From Nitzschia sp. pyKryTriq1 (Eukaryota; Bacillariophyta; Bacillariophyceae; Bacillariales; Bacillariaceae): DNA of 64,000 bases. The notes under the pieces were generated by a model that saw only the letters and a program-made list of their open reading frames with translations, made no database searches and was not told the origin of the DNA. A program made the translations under genes and the position numbers. Positions 30,673-43,169 of the stretch are shown here, piece after piece (within the stretch, counting starts at the first letter, position 1; each line of letters begins with the position of its first letter). The stretch is from the NCBI GenBank assembly GCA_956465555.1, contig OY101121.1, forward strand, positions 644,722 through 708,721, given 5' to 3'.

Positions 30673-30818
30673 AACTATATACAGCATGATCAATATTATG
30701 ATGGAGCGCGGAACCTACGGTCTTTGGAAAGAGATGTAGTTGCATAAACACTTAGAACATTGCACTACCGTCCACGGTCATCTCTCACTGTATTATTTGA
30801 CACGTATCCTCCGCTCTC

Positions 30819-31991
30819 TCAAGAGTCTTGAAATCGTATCTGTTTTGGATATTGGATCAGCTTCACTACCTTGCCATTGATAGTAGACGACTGCAACTCT
30901 CGAACGGCCGCCCGGGCCCAAGAAGCACTGGCAAATCGAACGATATACATGAGAGGAGCTATCTTCCCATCATCGGTCTTACCCTTCCACTTGAGCACAG
31001 TATTCCCCTCGTGTGCCAAATCATAGCGGCTCAGAATATACCTGATATAATCCGATTCCAAATCATGTGCACAATTTTCAATCCGGACCATAGAATCATC
31101 AACTACCAAACCACCATTTTCCGCAAATGCTGGATCTTCACGCTCGTGTCGTTCTTTCGAATAATGATATTCTTCGACTTTCACGACTTTCCAACCTACT
31201 CGCAAATGGTTTTCTTGTCCCCTCGCCAATATAGAATACACGAGCGATCGGTTAGCAAGTTTCAAATGCCATCCATTCGGTCTTCCGAAAGGAGACAGTA
31301 CCACATGCGCCGCTTCGATGATGGGCTTTTGCTTCTCGGTCAAATCCTCCAGTGAGACCAACGGAACTTGAGGATCATGTACGGGGTTCCATTCTGCATC
31401 CAAATCTATAATTCCCTTTTGCTCCTCTTCTCGCAGCCATCGCTCGATTGACTCCAATATTTGATTCAGTGAACCAATGGGAAGCGTACCAATCACATGG
31501 ATCCAATCACTAGATGGTAGCACCGTTCCATCCGGATCCAAATGTTCGCCACACAGTAATCTCTCATCCTTTAGCATCAACGATGGCGGTTTCGATGATG
31601 AAGATGCTTCTTCTTCTATATCCTTGTCATGGTCGCCAAATTCCTGCTCCTCTTGTGACGATTTTACGTTACTTGGGGTGGTTGTATGGTTGTCTGTATT
31701 TGACGCCGGTGGTTGGTGGTGTTGTCGTGGAGTGGTTGAAAAATAGAGCCGCTTGGCCGTCGGAAAGGAAGAAAGCGGATGTTGCACGGAACGGCATCCG
31801 CAGAAATTTCCTGTTGCGTACCTCTCCTCTCCGTTGTTCCCACTCTGACTACCACTGGATGCCGTTGACGAGGACCCGAGCCATCGAGTTGCCGAGTAGA
31901 GAACGGCGGGCGTAGGACGTCGTATCAACAAACGCGGCCGTGATATCGGACAGACCACGGCCAAGCCTAGACGCCCCACAGAGGAAGTCAT
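30819..31991 (-). CDS. Putative organellar RRM-like RNA-binding protein
   Basis: 390 residues from the ATG at 31991. The first 45 residues are Arg/Ser-rich with few acids (RPRLLIRRPTPAVLYSATRW), which fits a mitochondrial presequence. A Ser/Glu-rich stretch follows. The C-terminal 90 residues have an RRM-like pattern: MVRIENCAHDLESDYIRYIL at strand 1 and helix 1, IAPLMYIVRFASASWARAAVREL at strand 3 and helix 2. The RNP motifs are weak. Open codons run upstream to 32228 without a stop, so a longer N-terminus is possible. Convergent with the cyclophilin-like gene (146 bp between stops). Confidence 0.6.
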   Translation of the reverse strand: MTSSVGRLGLAVVCPISRPRLLIRRPTPAVLYSATRWLGSSSTASSGSQSGNNGEERYATGNFCGCRSVQHPLSSFPTAKRLYFSTTPRQHHQPPASNTDNHTTTPSNVKSSQEEQEFGDHDKDIEEEASSSSKPPSLMLKDERLLCGEHLDPDGTVLPSSDWIHVIGTLPIGSLNQILESIERWLREEEQKGIIDLDAEWNPVHDPQVPLVSLEDLTEKQKPIIEAAHVVLSPFGRPNGWHLKLANRSLVYSILARGQENHLRVGWKVVKVEEYHYSKERHEREDPAFAENGGLVVDDSMVRIENCAHDLESDYIRYILSRYDLAHEGNTVLKWKGKTDDGKIAPLMYIVRFASASWARAAVRELQSSTINGKVVKLIQYPKQIRFQDS

Positions 31992-32935
31992 TGTAGATAT
32001 TTCTTCGATAGACTTGTACTTGAAAGCAGAGGGAGGCTTGGGAATGGATGGAACTGAAAAAGGATCTCCATTGCCCTTTCTTTTTCGTCTTTCATCATGA
32101 AAGAGTGTTTTTCTTTCATCTTCATACATACAGTACGTGTAGTTTTGCGCGCGAACGGTTGATGTCGACTGTCGACCTTCGAAGGGGGAGAAGGACAGAC
32201 AATCCCAATCTAGGGTCGAATAAATCAATCAATCCGTCAAAGTAAAGAAATTACGTACAAAGTACAGACCGCCGTAACGGGTGCAGAGTGCAGAGTGCAG
32301 AGTGCAGACGTACGGTACCTGGTACCGGTACGCGGTACGCACGCACGGACGTTTCATTCGTTTTCGAGATAGCGAGTACTTGTACTGGTACGATACCTGT
32401 TACCTACGTACCTGGTACGGGTACTGTTTGTCCCCACAGGGTACCGCGGTAGGTCTCTACTACTAGAGTACAGTAGAGTAGATGATTGTCTTTCTACTCT
32501 ACTCTAGTAGTAGACTACTTGTACCTGTAGGTAGCTATGTACAGGTACAAGTACCTGGTACTCTCTCTCTAGAGAGACTCCCGCAGCCCTACTAGAGCTA
32601 CTAGTGTAGAGCGAGCAACTACTTGCAGCAAACGAGTAAGGAGGCATAAGCATCCGTATCATCCCTAATCATACGAAAAGGCTCTTAGTATACTACGTCG
32701 GAAAAGGTCTTATAACTGGAGTCCGTCAAAGATACAGTACTGTCTGTAGGAGTTCTGCAAGAACGAGGCTGATGAACAACATGCCGTTATTTTCCAGAAG
32801 CTCTCTCCAGCTGTATTACGACGGCATGATATCGCTGCTACTTCGAGTATGTATCGTAGTGAAAGTACTCTACCTAGAGGATGGAATAGGAAATATCAAA
32901 CGATTCTTCGTCTATTATGAACTACCGTCATCGAA
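31992..32935. repeat. Spacer with 7-mer tandem, GTAC runs and a hairpin
   Basis: A GCAGAGT 7-mer is repeated four times at about 32282-32309. GTACC/GGTACC runs fill 32312-32450 and 32518-32560. A long imperfect inverted repeat, arms 32455-32481 and 32494-32514 (TCTACTACTAGAG and its complement), could form a stem. No gene seen. Confidence 0.6.
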
Positions 32936-35900
32936 TCAAAATTGTAGAGATGTCGTTCGTCCACTTCCTGCGCTCGGTTTTGAAGCCTGCGGTGGTGCAG
33001 GATTGCTTCCATTCGAAGATGCAGCATCGGAAGGAGAGGTCAGTGTTGTTGCACTCGTACCCCCCAAATAATTTGCAACATCGGCTAAAGCGCTGGTAAC
33101 AGCGTCCGTCGTTGACGAATTGGCTGCTGAGCCCCCGATCATCTTCGGTTCGATAGTTCCCCACCAAGACATCTTCTGCTTGCCTTCTTCGATCATCCTG
33201 TAGTCAGCAGCGTCGAACTGTAGCAGTGTAGCTAGAACTGGTAATAGCGCCGCACGCTCACTGGTCCCTGGAGGCTTTGATAGGTATTGAACGACGATGC
33301 TCTTGAGATAATCAATGTTCACGTCCTCGCGCCTCTTCACGCGGCCAAGTTCCTCCACCTGAGCCTCCACCTCCAGGACGGTGTTCTCTGCAGACGCAAG
33401 GTCCCCGTCACGGTCGAGTAGTGCGTGCTTCAAGCGCTCAATGGCCTTGTCCCGCACTTCAATCTCGGTCAGCTGTGCAGACTCACGATTACTCTGCAAC
33501 TCGGCTAACTCGAAAATCTTCCTGTCGCTTAGAGAGCCCTTGTCTACTTCTTGTTGGAGTTTCTTGTTAGCTGCTCGCAAAGACGCGCATTCCGCTTCTC
33601 GCTCTTGGATCAATTTCTGCGCAGCTGAACTCTTTCTGGCAGTGGACTGTTGCAGCTGTTGTAGCTCTTTCTGCAAACTCTCGACCATCATTGTGCTCTT
33701 CTTAGCGATTCCCGTTTGGGCCTGTGAAAGGCTTTCGCCGGCCTCTCTCTTTTGTCTCTCGGCATTCGACAGTGAGGCCTTGGTCTCCCTCAGCTCCTCC
33801 TCCAAAGCTTTCAAGTCCTCATCTTTTTGGCTCAAATCATACAAGGCAGCCTCAAGCTTAGCATTTGCCTCGACGTTCTTTTCGTTCACTTCTGCAAGCT
33901 GGCCCTCAAGCATACCCATAAGTGCTGTCCGTTGCCCATGGTTTCTCTCGCTTGCATCTTTTTCACTCTGTAGACGATTCGCAAGCTGACTGTTTTTGGT
34001 TAGCTCGAGCTTCAACTTATTGATCTGCTGGCGTAGGCTTGAGACTTCGTTTTCGCTCGATTCCAGCTGCGACTTTTGTTTTTCGGCTAGTAGAAGAGCC
34101 TCGTCTTTTCTCTTTATGTCTCCTGCCATGGAATTTAAGTTAGTTGTCAGAGCTTCCAGCTTGCCTGTTAGCTCTTCAACCTTGTTTGCACTGCTGTTTC
34201 GGTCTTCCTTCATCGTCTTCAATGTCAATTCAAGTTCTTCATTCTTCTGTTTCAAGGCGTCTAGTTCTTTGGAATCCGATGCCTCGGACTGCTGCTTAGC
34301 CTCTTCAAGAAGCCTCTTCTGGTTCGTCAACTCCTTCGCAAGCTTTTGGCGCTTTTGAATTTCGACTTTCATTGATTCTTGAAGGCTAATTTTTTCTTCC
34401 CTCTCTTTCTTGGCCGCTTCGCTCAGTGCCTTGAGCTGGGTGGCAAGTTTAGCAAGCTGTTCCTCGCGCTTTTGGTCCTTCGCTTCGGCCTCACCCTTCT
34501 CCTTCTTGAAAGTCTCGCGCTCACCGTTTAGCTTTTCCAAGAACTGGGCCTTCATTTTGTCGACATGGTCAGCCATCTTGCCCCTGAGCTGCTCGATCTC
34601 CTTGGCGTGCTTCTGGGACTCGCGCTCTAATTCGTCTCTAATTCTTGCCTCGGTTTGCTCTCCGTTGCCTCGCTCTATTTCGCCTCGCGAGGCTGCAAAT
34701 TCCTCTTTGAGCTTTGAAATTTCAACGGAATGCTGCTGCTTCAATTCACTGACGGCGGATTCGATTTGTTCCTGCTGCTTCTTCGCTGCTGCCTCATTCG
34801 CGCTGTTCGCCTCCTTTAGTTGCCTATCGAATTCGTCCTTTTCAATTTGTAGAGCCGAAAGTTCGTTTTTGGCGTCCAATAGCTCCTGGCCCAGCTTGGC
34901 CTGAGAGCTGGCAAGTTCCTTGTCTTTCTCAGATACAAGGATCTCTAGTTCTGCGATTCGAGTTTGAGAAGCAGAGGTCGAAGACTCAGTAGACTGAATG
35001 GACTCCCGCAGTCTCTGCATCGCCTCTTCATGATCACTTTTCATGGCAGCAATCGTCTTCTCAGCACTTTGCAACTGCTGCTGGAGAGAGAACACTTGGT
35101 TTTGCACTTCGCTCTTTTCGGCGCTATTCCTCTTGGCAGCATTGTCGACGGAGGCTTGCAGCTGAGATATTTGATTTTCTTTCGACTGCAACTCCCCGTT
35201 CCGCTCCTGTAGCGTCTTCTGCAATTCGCCATTTGCTGCCTCCAGAGCAGCTGCCTTTGCGTCTAGTTTTTCGGATCTAGATGAGAGTTGCTGTTGTAGC
35301 TCGTCGTTGGAGTCTCTGAGACTTTTCAATGATGTTTCATGTTCCATCCGCATAGCTTTGATGCTTTCCTCCGCGGCAGCGTATCTTTCTTCTGCGAGTG
35401 CGAGCTGCTGGCTCACCCGAGCTGTTTCCTCACTGCCTGTACTACGAGATTCTTCAGCATTAGTCTGTAGGTCGTTAATTGACTTTTTCAATCGATCAAT
35501 TTCCTCTTTGGATTCCCGCAGCAATACATCTCGATCTTGCAAGTTCTTCTTGAGATCGCTCTGTGCAGTCTCGAATGCATTTAAATTTCCCTGCAGATCA
35601 TTCGACGACTTCTTTTCCTGCTCAAGCAAAGTTTTGGTTTCCTCCAGAGACTTCGTGAGCTCAGAGACTTCTTTCTCATATGTGGCCGTCTGACTTGCGA
35701 GTTTGCTTGCCTCCTCGCGGACTCTAGATAGTTCGGACAGAGATGCCTCGAGCCGCTTCACGTGCTCCTCGTTTCTTGATTTTTGCTCGCTGAGCATTTT
35801 CTCAAATGATTCTCGTTGTTTCGACAATGACTCCTCCAAAACATTGTGTTTTGACTCTTCGCCGTGTTTTGCAGCCTCTATGATTGCCTCCTTCTCATCC

Positions 35901-38377
35901 TTGAGCGAGGCCAGTCGAGACGTCAGCTGCTCCACCTGACCATTCAGAGCTTGTTCTTTTTCGACTGCCAATTTAAGCGCTTCTGACGACTTTTGCGACG
36001 CGGTCTGCGTTGTTGCAAGTTTTTCCTCGTACGATGACTTCAAAGCCTCGATTTCCCGGAGTGAAGATTCCTTGGCAGCTTGTTCTTCCTTTAATTTTGC
36101 CTCCATTTCATTTTTCAACGCATCGACCTTTGCCTGAGATTGCTGCTCCGCCTCCTTCAAAGCCTCCGACGGTGATTCTTGGATCAGCGACTGGACACGA
36201 GCCTCTGTCTCCTTTTTGAATTTCACCTCTGCCTCCACAGTATTATTAGCGGCTTCTTCTCTGAGCTTCGCCAGCGCGGACTCGTATTCCTGCTGTTTCT
36301 GCTGCACCACTGCTTCATGTTCTGCATCTTTTTCTTCGATCGCCCTTTTCATCGCTTCTTGGATTTCGCTTTTTGCCAGTTCAATTGCCTTCGCCTTCTG
36401 CACATCTGCCGTTGCTTGGAATGATTTAGCCTGTTCTGCAAATCTCTCCCGCAAAGCCTTCACTTCGTTGGACTGACCCGATTGCGCTTCGGTTCTAACC
36501 GCTGCAATTTCCTCCTCGTGAGCCGTTTGCAACTCAGAACGAATTTCCGCACCTCTCGCTTCCAATTCTTTTTTATGCGACGATTGCAATTGTTCCTTCT
36601 CAGCTTGAAAAGTCGATTTGATTTGCTCCACCTGGTTCGTTGCCGCGCTTGTAATTTCAGCGCGAAGACGTTCAAGCTCCCCTGCTTGACTTTCCTGCAA
36701 CTTTGCCTTTTCGGACTCGAATTGGGAAGTCAACTCGGCCCGTAGCAGTTTCAGTTCTTCATCTTTTTGCTCTGATAAACCCTTGGTGTCGGCTAGTACT
36801 CTTTCCTTGGCCTCGGAGGACAGTTGCGATTTGAGGCTCTCTTCACGCGCCTTCGCCTTACTTTCCATATCCTTTTTTAGCTCTTCAATTTCGGCCTTGT
36901 GTTGCTCTTGTAATGCTTTGAGCTGATTTTGCGAAGTATCAAGCCGAGCTGCAGAATCATCCGCTGCACTTTCCAACGATCGAATCTTTCGATGAGCTTC
37001 CTCGATTTGTGTCTTCGACGCCTGCGTCACACGCTGAAGTTCCTCTTCGTGCTCCTTCCCTTGATTGTTCATCGTAGTCAACAATTTATTGATTTGCGCC
37101 TCCGTTTCCTTGCCTGCTTGCGCCTGCATTTCTTGCTTGACACGCTCCAGCTCATCTTTGTGTGCTTGCTCTAGTTCCTGCTTGACCTTGGCCAGCTCCT
37201 CAGATGATGCGCTCTGAGAGGAAGATTCTCGTTCCGCCTCGACTTGAGCCCGCGTTTCCTTTTTGACTTTCTCGAGTTCAGCAGTCCGTGCCATGGCTAT
37301 CTTTTTCTTGAAAGTTTGGAGTTGAGTGGATGCGGCTAGTTTGAGCTTTTTCATTTCCTCTTCGTGTTTCGCTTTGAGCGCATCGACTTCGGAAGCATTG
37401 ACATCTCCCGCGGGTGTGGAAGGAGGAGCCGACTGATTAATCTGCTGTTGTCCTTTGATCTGCTCAATCTCTTGCGCATGTTGACTCGCCATCTGCTCTT
37501 TCAGGACCGCCATGGCACGATTGTGTTCCTGCTGCATTTGTTCTCGCAAGGCAGCAGTATCCACCGGTACGGCCGGCGATGCAGATCCTCCACTAGTATT
37601 ACTACCGGAATTGGAATGCAATGCTTTCATCTGCGACCGCAATTCCTCAAGCTGCTCTTTGTGTTGCTGGTCTTTCTTTTCCCATAGCGCCAAGAGTTGT
37701 TCGGTTTGAGGCTTTTCCGAATCCACAGACGAGAGATCCATCCCTTGCAGCACCTTGGACCGAAACCCCTCCATCAATTTATCGCGTTCTTGTTGCGCCG
37801 CTTCCACCTTTTCCGTCAGTTGGGTCCGTAACAAACTCAACGCCTTGACTTTCTTGTTCATTTTCTGCAAGACTTCCATTAACTCTTCGCGACTGGCATT
37901 GGCAATCGATCCTCCTCCTCCTCCCGCTGCTGGTGGTTTATTATTTTCAGTAGCAGTAGCAGCCGGCATCGCTGCTTTTGCATTGGCGGCTTCCAACACC
38001 TTGCTATTCATATCATTGACCGAAGTAGCGACATTGCTGCTAAGTTCTTTGGCTTTAGCTTGTAAGGATGCAAGTCCAACACCGAAACGTGAACCAAAGG
38101 CGCTGGTGGTGCCTGTGTTGTTGTTGTTGTTGTTGTTGTTGTTGGGATTCTAACAATAACAATAACAATATCAATAATAACATAACCATCATGAAATGGA
38201 ACGGGTTAAAAGTCGTGCAGCACACACAGAAGAGGTATCGAGAGAACGAGTCGGGAAAGTGAGATGACTAGTCGGTCACGAAACAGTCTATGAATATAGG
38301 GGGGGGGGGTCCAGCTAATACCAAACCACTGCGCTATTAATTTCTGTCAATGTCCCTTTTCTTACCTGATCGGACAT
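32936..38377 (-). CDS. Giant GRIP-domain golgin
   Basis: 1741 residues from two exons. Exon 1 is only 12 nt (38377-38366, MSDQ) with donor GTAAGA; exon 2 is 38149-32936 and opens with an Asn run. Residues about 90-1600 are almost continuous coiled coil rich in Glu, Lys, Gln and Leu. Near residue 1615 is a GRIP domain: NIDYLKSIVVQYLSKP with the conserved Tyr, then LLPVLATLLQF. GRIP domains bind Arl1-GTP at the trans-Golgi, so the protein should be a long tether catching vesicles. A 75-residue Ser/Ala/Gly tail after GRIP is unusual, as GRIP normally lies near the end. The repeat-like coiled coil gives long antisense open frames that are not genes. Confidence 0.92.
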
Positions 38378-39135
38378 TTGGGAGACTTGAGTGCTAAGAG
38401 CTTTGTTTCTTCGTGGGGTGTTTGACGATAGTACTGTAGGAATAAATAACGCCCTCTCCACTCGATTGGATAGAGGTGGAGAGACGGTGAGAGGAGATAG
38501 CGATGCTACAGTACTGGTAGTCTAGAGTAGCGGTAGAGAGAAGGCGATGGTTGATACCTCTCTTCATTGTTGATCGTCATGGTCGCCGTCGCCGTCGCAG
38601 CCGTGGCGGTGGTCGTGCAACGGCTACAACCGCTCGCAGGTATCATCGATCGGATCATCGTCTCGTGTCTCATCGCGTCTCTCGAGTGACGAGAGGAAGG
38701 CTCACATCAGTCCGCCGTCCGTCAAATCAAGTTGACGTGACACGTGACGTCATCGGACGTCGAGCGAGGCAGGCGAGGCGAGGCGGGGAGGAGGAGGAGT
38801 CGTCGTCATCATCATCATCGTCGAAATTCTCCGTTTTCTACTAATGATTACCGTACTGTAGCTCTATCTAGTAGTACCTGGTACGAGTAGAATAAAAACC
38901 TACCAGTACCTGGTATGGTATCCAGTTCCAACCTGACCTGTACCTATTTCATCGTACGAGCGTTTTCGTATGATTATGCAAGAAATACGTAGAACAGAAA
39001 CCTCCATTCCAATAAATCTCTTACTCCTACTAGTACCCGTACTTAGTACTGCGAAGCAAAATACTGTCAGCGCTCCGAATCATCCAATATCACAATACTA
39101 TCATAAGTAAACGTGCACCATCGCCTTTATTTCCC
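38378..39135. repeat. Spacer with GC-rich and CATCAT/GAGG simple sequence
   Basis: 758 bp. Contains a run of nine G at about 38300 just inside the golgin intron, GTCGCCGTCGC repeats near 38581-38600, a GAGGCGAGGCGGGGAGGAGG to CATCATCATC tract near 38763-38822 and GTACCTGGTAC units near 38870-38920. A plus-strand open frame here is low complexity. Confidence 0.5.
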
Positions 39136-42100
39136 TTACGAAACGAATTCAGACAAGTCGACAACACAGGCTGTAATATCGTCGTGCTTTGATCGGCGAG
39201 CTCGGCCAGGAGGGAGCGACATGAGTGCGTGTAGACTTGAAATGTTTCGAGCCCGTCGAACCTTGTTGAGGACGCGACGAACAATGACATCAGCAACCGT
39301 GTTGTTTCGCTGCGAATCGAAAGCCGCCGATCCACGGCCATTGGTTCGTCTGCCAAGTTCAAGTTTACGACGTTTGGTCGGTGGGCTCGGACTGCGGGGT
39401 ATATCACGCTTGCGATTCATGTTCAAGTCGTCATCTCTCTCGTCACTGTCGTCATCTTTGTTTCGGCCGGTGACGCTACCGTCGTTAGAGCACCGATCCG
39501 ATTGATTCAACCTACGATTCTTGCGTCGTTCAGTTTCAGCAATCCGTTCCGCGTAGTAGTTCCTGACCCATCGCAGCACATCTTCACCACTGGCACGTTC
39601 CCAGACTCCATCTGTCGCAAGGATCAGAACCTTGTCACCATCCTTGACGATTGGCCTACAATTCACTTCTGGTCTTCCCGTGATATAGGGAGCGTGGCGT
39701 TTGTATGGATTGAAAGACAACAACGGTGTCTTGAGATATGCGTCGCCGAGCGCCCTGGTGACAGCAAGACTACCGGCGACCCGTTTGATTCCTCCCCCGA
39801 CGCCAGCAGAGATGGCACGAGGGGCGTTGTTGCATCGGCGAAGAACAGCAGTGACTTCAGCTGGATTATACGCAGAATGGTCAGTGGTCAAGTCAATCGG
39901 ACGGGTCACTGGAGGTAGAAGGATTGGTGGAGGCATTTCCTTGGAGTTTTGCGTAGACGACGAGGAAGAATTGTCAGAAGAATCGGTACCCTCCTTGCGC
40001 TGGTGTCTATCCCGCAAGTCGCCGTCGCTATCGATTTCAATCTCCACAGACCGAAAATCTTCTAGAGGCGGAAGTGCAATAAAAGGTGCGTTCATACCGA
40101 ATTCATCCTTAGCTCGGCGGCGGGACTGACGTCTCGCAGGATGACGCATGTAGCTCATATAGGAAGAAGTCGTGGTGGCAGCATTTGCCAGCTTCCCTTC
40201 CATTTCGTTGTCTTCGTCGTCGCTACTATCGGCGTCGTGATCAGAACTACTGAGGCACTCGGTCTCATCAGAACTATGGTGGCTCGATTCGTCATCTGTC
40301 GCTTCAGGATGTCCCACAGAGGAGGAACCATGTACTTTGATGGTGCGAGGTGGGGCGGATCCAAGGAGAACGGCACGACAATCTCCAACGTGAGCAGTAT
40401 ACAGCAGCGCATCGTACGCTCTGTAGCAATGGCAGGAACAGCCTCCAGGAGCGCTGATCAGGGATTCTTTTGGGAAACTGGACATGCGGTCGGGTCTACT
40501 CAATGGATTACGGCGTCTTTGATTCTCGTCGTCAGTGGAATGATCGTCGTCTTCGCCTTCAGTTTCTGTGATTTCAGATTCCAATCCAGATGTATTCACC
40601 CGGCCATCTGTCGTTGTCAATGAGGACGTTGAGGAAATAGTACTAAGGGAGCTGGCACTCTTGGCCCTTGTTGCGTAGTCAAGCATTCGGCGTCTTGCAG
40701 CATCTTTGTTCTGCGAAGTGTCATGACCTCTTCGTTTTGCGGGGCCCCGGAGCTCCCTCTCTGAATGTTCTTCCGACACGCTCGTCCATTCTAGTCGTTG
40801 GACTGTGAACACAGTCAGAGCACATGCTCCAGAGTTCCAGCGGCCGTTGCTTTGACAAGAGGTTTGACGGGTTGCTACTGGATCGATGGAATTAATCCAT
40901 CCTTCGTCAACAGCCAAAAAGGACTCAGTGATGGCTCTAGTAATAGCCGCAACTTCACTAGGCGAATGCGTACCAATAGGAGCATCTCTTGGAGCTGCCG
41001 ATGCCGCAGTCTTGACTGATGTCTTCACAGAAGAAACGGAAGCCACGGCACCCGAAGATACTGACGCCGCTCGTTCAGGGAGAGATGATGCGATGGAGGC
41101 CTCGGTGTTGGAGGCTTGACTTTCTTGACCTCTAGACACATGTGTGGTCTCGTCGTCGCGCACTTGGGACAGGGGATCAGCATTTGCGCCTTCTTCGTCA
41201 CTATCTGACGCCTCGAAAGGTGACCGGTAATGAATAGAGTTGGGATTGGCAGATCTCCGATCAGACGTCTTGATGAGACCATCCAAGTCGAGTGCATTTG
41301 CATCTCGCAGTTGTCCATTGACAAGACATACGCCGCGACTGACAATGGCGCAACCCAAGGCCCGGGCGATCGAAGCAGCAACGTGCGGAAGAAGAACTTC
41401 CGATGCATAGGTTGCCACGCTACCACCACCGTGGCCATCGATGACAGACCAAAGATTGAGTCGGATCAAAGAATGATATTCATTTTCCAGAGCCGGAAGT
41501 TGTGTCTCGGAGTCGAAGTTGGGCGGGAGTGCTTGCAGCAGTACATTCATGAGGGAGGCACTTCGATCCTCGGAGGGAGCGTTGGCAGCGTGAGAAGACA
41601 CCCACGTCACTGATCGGGGCTCCTTGAAACGGGGCAGGGACTTTGGTGAATGATTGATCCCACTGTCCGATTCTTCTGCAGCGTGTGGTGGTACCACAAA
41701 GGCATCAGTTTTCGTGGTGTTCGTGTTGATAGAGGAAGCTTTCGCATCGCTACTGGGAAGATCATTGTTACTTCTTGGTTCGGTGTGCGTTGTATGCGCT
41801 GTTGCAGGCGAAGACATTGGATGGTCGATCAAAGACTCAGAGTCGTCTGCTGGCTCCGAGAATCTTGCACATTTGAGAGCTGTCGTGGGAATAGGAGCAG
41901 GTGCCTGGAATTCTTGGTCAGATATTTTCTTTGCAACGGCCACTACACCTCCTGAGAGTTTGTCTAGCTCGACGTCCTGTCGGCGGCGCATATGGCCATG
42001 AAAGTCTTCTACCGACGAACAATCTACCTCGCTGAAGTCCCCGAGCTCTGCGACACTCTCTTCCTATGAAAGCCAATCGATGAAAGCAGCCGTGAACAGT

Positions 42101-42423
42101 GAGCGAAATCGTCCAAGAAAAAGAAAAGTCAAGAATGCCTTGTGGACTGAATCATCCAAGCCGGTACTTACTTCTGAGGATGCCACGTCCACATCTACTT
42201 CTGATGACCCTACGTCCCCTCTTGGCGACGAAGAGAACGACGAGGGGTGGAGTGGGACTGCTCCGCTGGGGGTATTGTCGGAAATGGCATGCTCGCCCGG
42301 AGCACAAAGCATCTGAGAAGTGCTATTACCAGAGTCTACAGACAGGCGTTTTTTTCTCTTCTTCTCCCTCAATGAAGGACCCACGATCGCCGCGGGTTTC
42401 ATCTCCTTAGCGCTGTCCGACAT
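39136..42423 (-). CDS. Large PP2C-type protein phosphatase
   Basis: Two exons, 42423-42172 and 42063-39136; 1059 residues. PP2C motifs are spread over a very long protein: VIDGHGG near residue 290, TAHVGDCRAVLL near 650, GSLAVTRALGDAYLK, LILATDGVWERAS, and SKHDDITACVVDL at the end. The metal-binding Asp residues (DGHGG, DGVW, DDIT) are present, so it should be an active Ser/Thr phosphatase. Ordinary PP2C catalytic domains have about 300 residues; here Ser/Asp/Glu-rich inserts, including one of roughly 350 residues between DGHGG and HVGDC, push them apart. Another charged insert precedes the final DDIT. No targeting peptide seen. Confidence 0.9.
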
Positions 42424-43169
42424 ACTTGCAGTTGAGGGTCTCTGGACGAACAGGTTCAGGTCAAACTTGCGCTTCGGAGGGAATTTCTCTTCGATTCAGG
42501 CTTCTTGCCTTTGACGCCAACTATCGACCCCTACTTTGCTTTTAAAACTTTCTTCGTCCCCAACAGCTATGTAGCAGTGAAAACTCTGCGTCTCCAAAAC
42601 AATACAGTCGTCAGCAGCCCAGAAGAGTAGTTGTGTGTTGTGAGATTTACTGTTGTGTTCATTCGAAGATTTTCCTTTGACGCGATATGAGATGATGCGA
42701 TGATGATGAAAGCAGGTTCTGCGTTCTACGTTCTGTTCTGCTACCAGTACGCAACAGTTGTTGCTGATCGCCGCCGCTGTACAGTAGTACTGGTACCACC
42801 GTACTGCGCGCCGGATGCTGATTATTTATTTTTCCCCGCGCGCGCATGCATTGCATTAGAGAGACACCTGTGCCAAAGTTCTCGATTTTGATTGGCTGAA
42901 GGATGAGCTGGCAATTATTTGTTTGCTAAGGGGGTGTAGTCGCCCCCTGCCCTTTTTTGTTAGGGGTCAATTCTGTCCCTCATCGCCAGATTTGTTTTTG
43001 TCTAGTAGAGAGTAGGCCTGCAAGCTCTTTTCCTCTAGCTAGTCGACTACCAGACTATGATCTCTGACAAAGTTTTTAAGTAGATATATTCATTGTTCAC
43101 CGGCCCTCAAGAAATATGAGCTCTTCCAGCTGAGTCAATGGATTCATAATACGATACCAACATCATGTC
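42424..43169. other. Intergenic region
   Basis: 746 bp upstream of the phosphatase and downstream of the BDP1 gene. A short GTACTGGTACCACCGTAC unit lies near 42785-42804 and CTAGTAGAGAG units near 43000. No gene seen. Confidence 0.4.

Noticed and set aside
33381-37848. Many plus-strand open frames opposite the golgin
   Set aside because: Ser/Leu/Phe-rich shadows of the coiled-coil codons of the golgin on the other strand.
38551-38844. 97-residue plus-strand open frame
   Set aside because: Its Arg-rich then Ser-rich composition comes from GTCGCC and CATCAT simple repeats; no domain.
41025-41438. Minus-strand 137-residue frame inside the PP2C gene
   Set aside because: Alternative-frame shadow of the phosphatase coding sequence.
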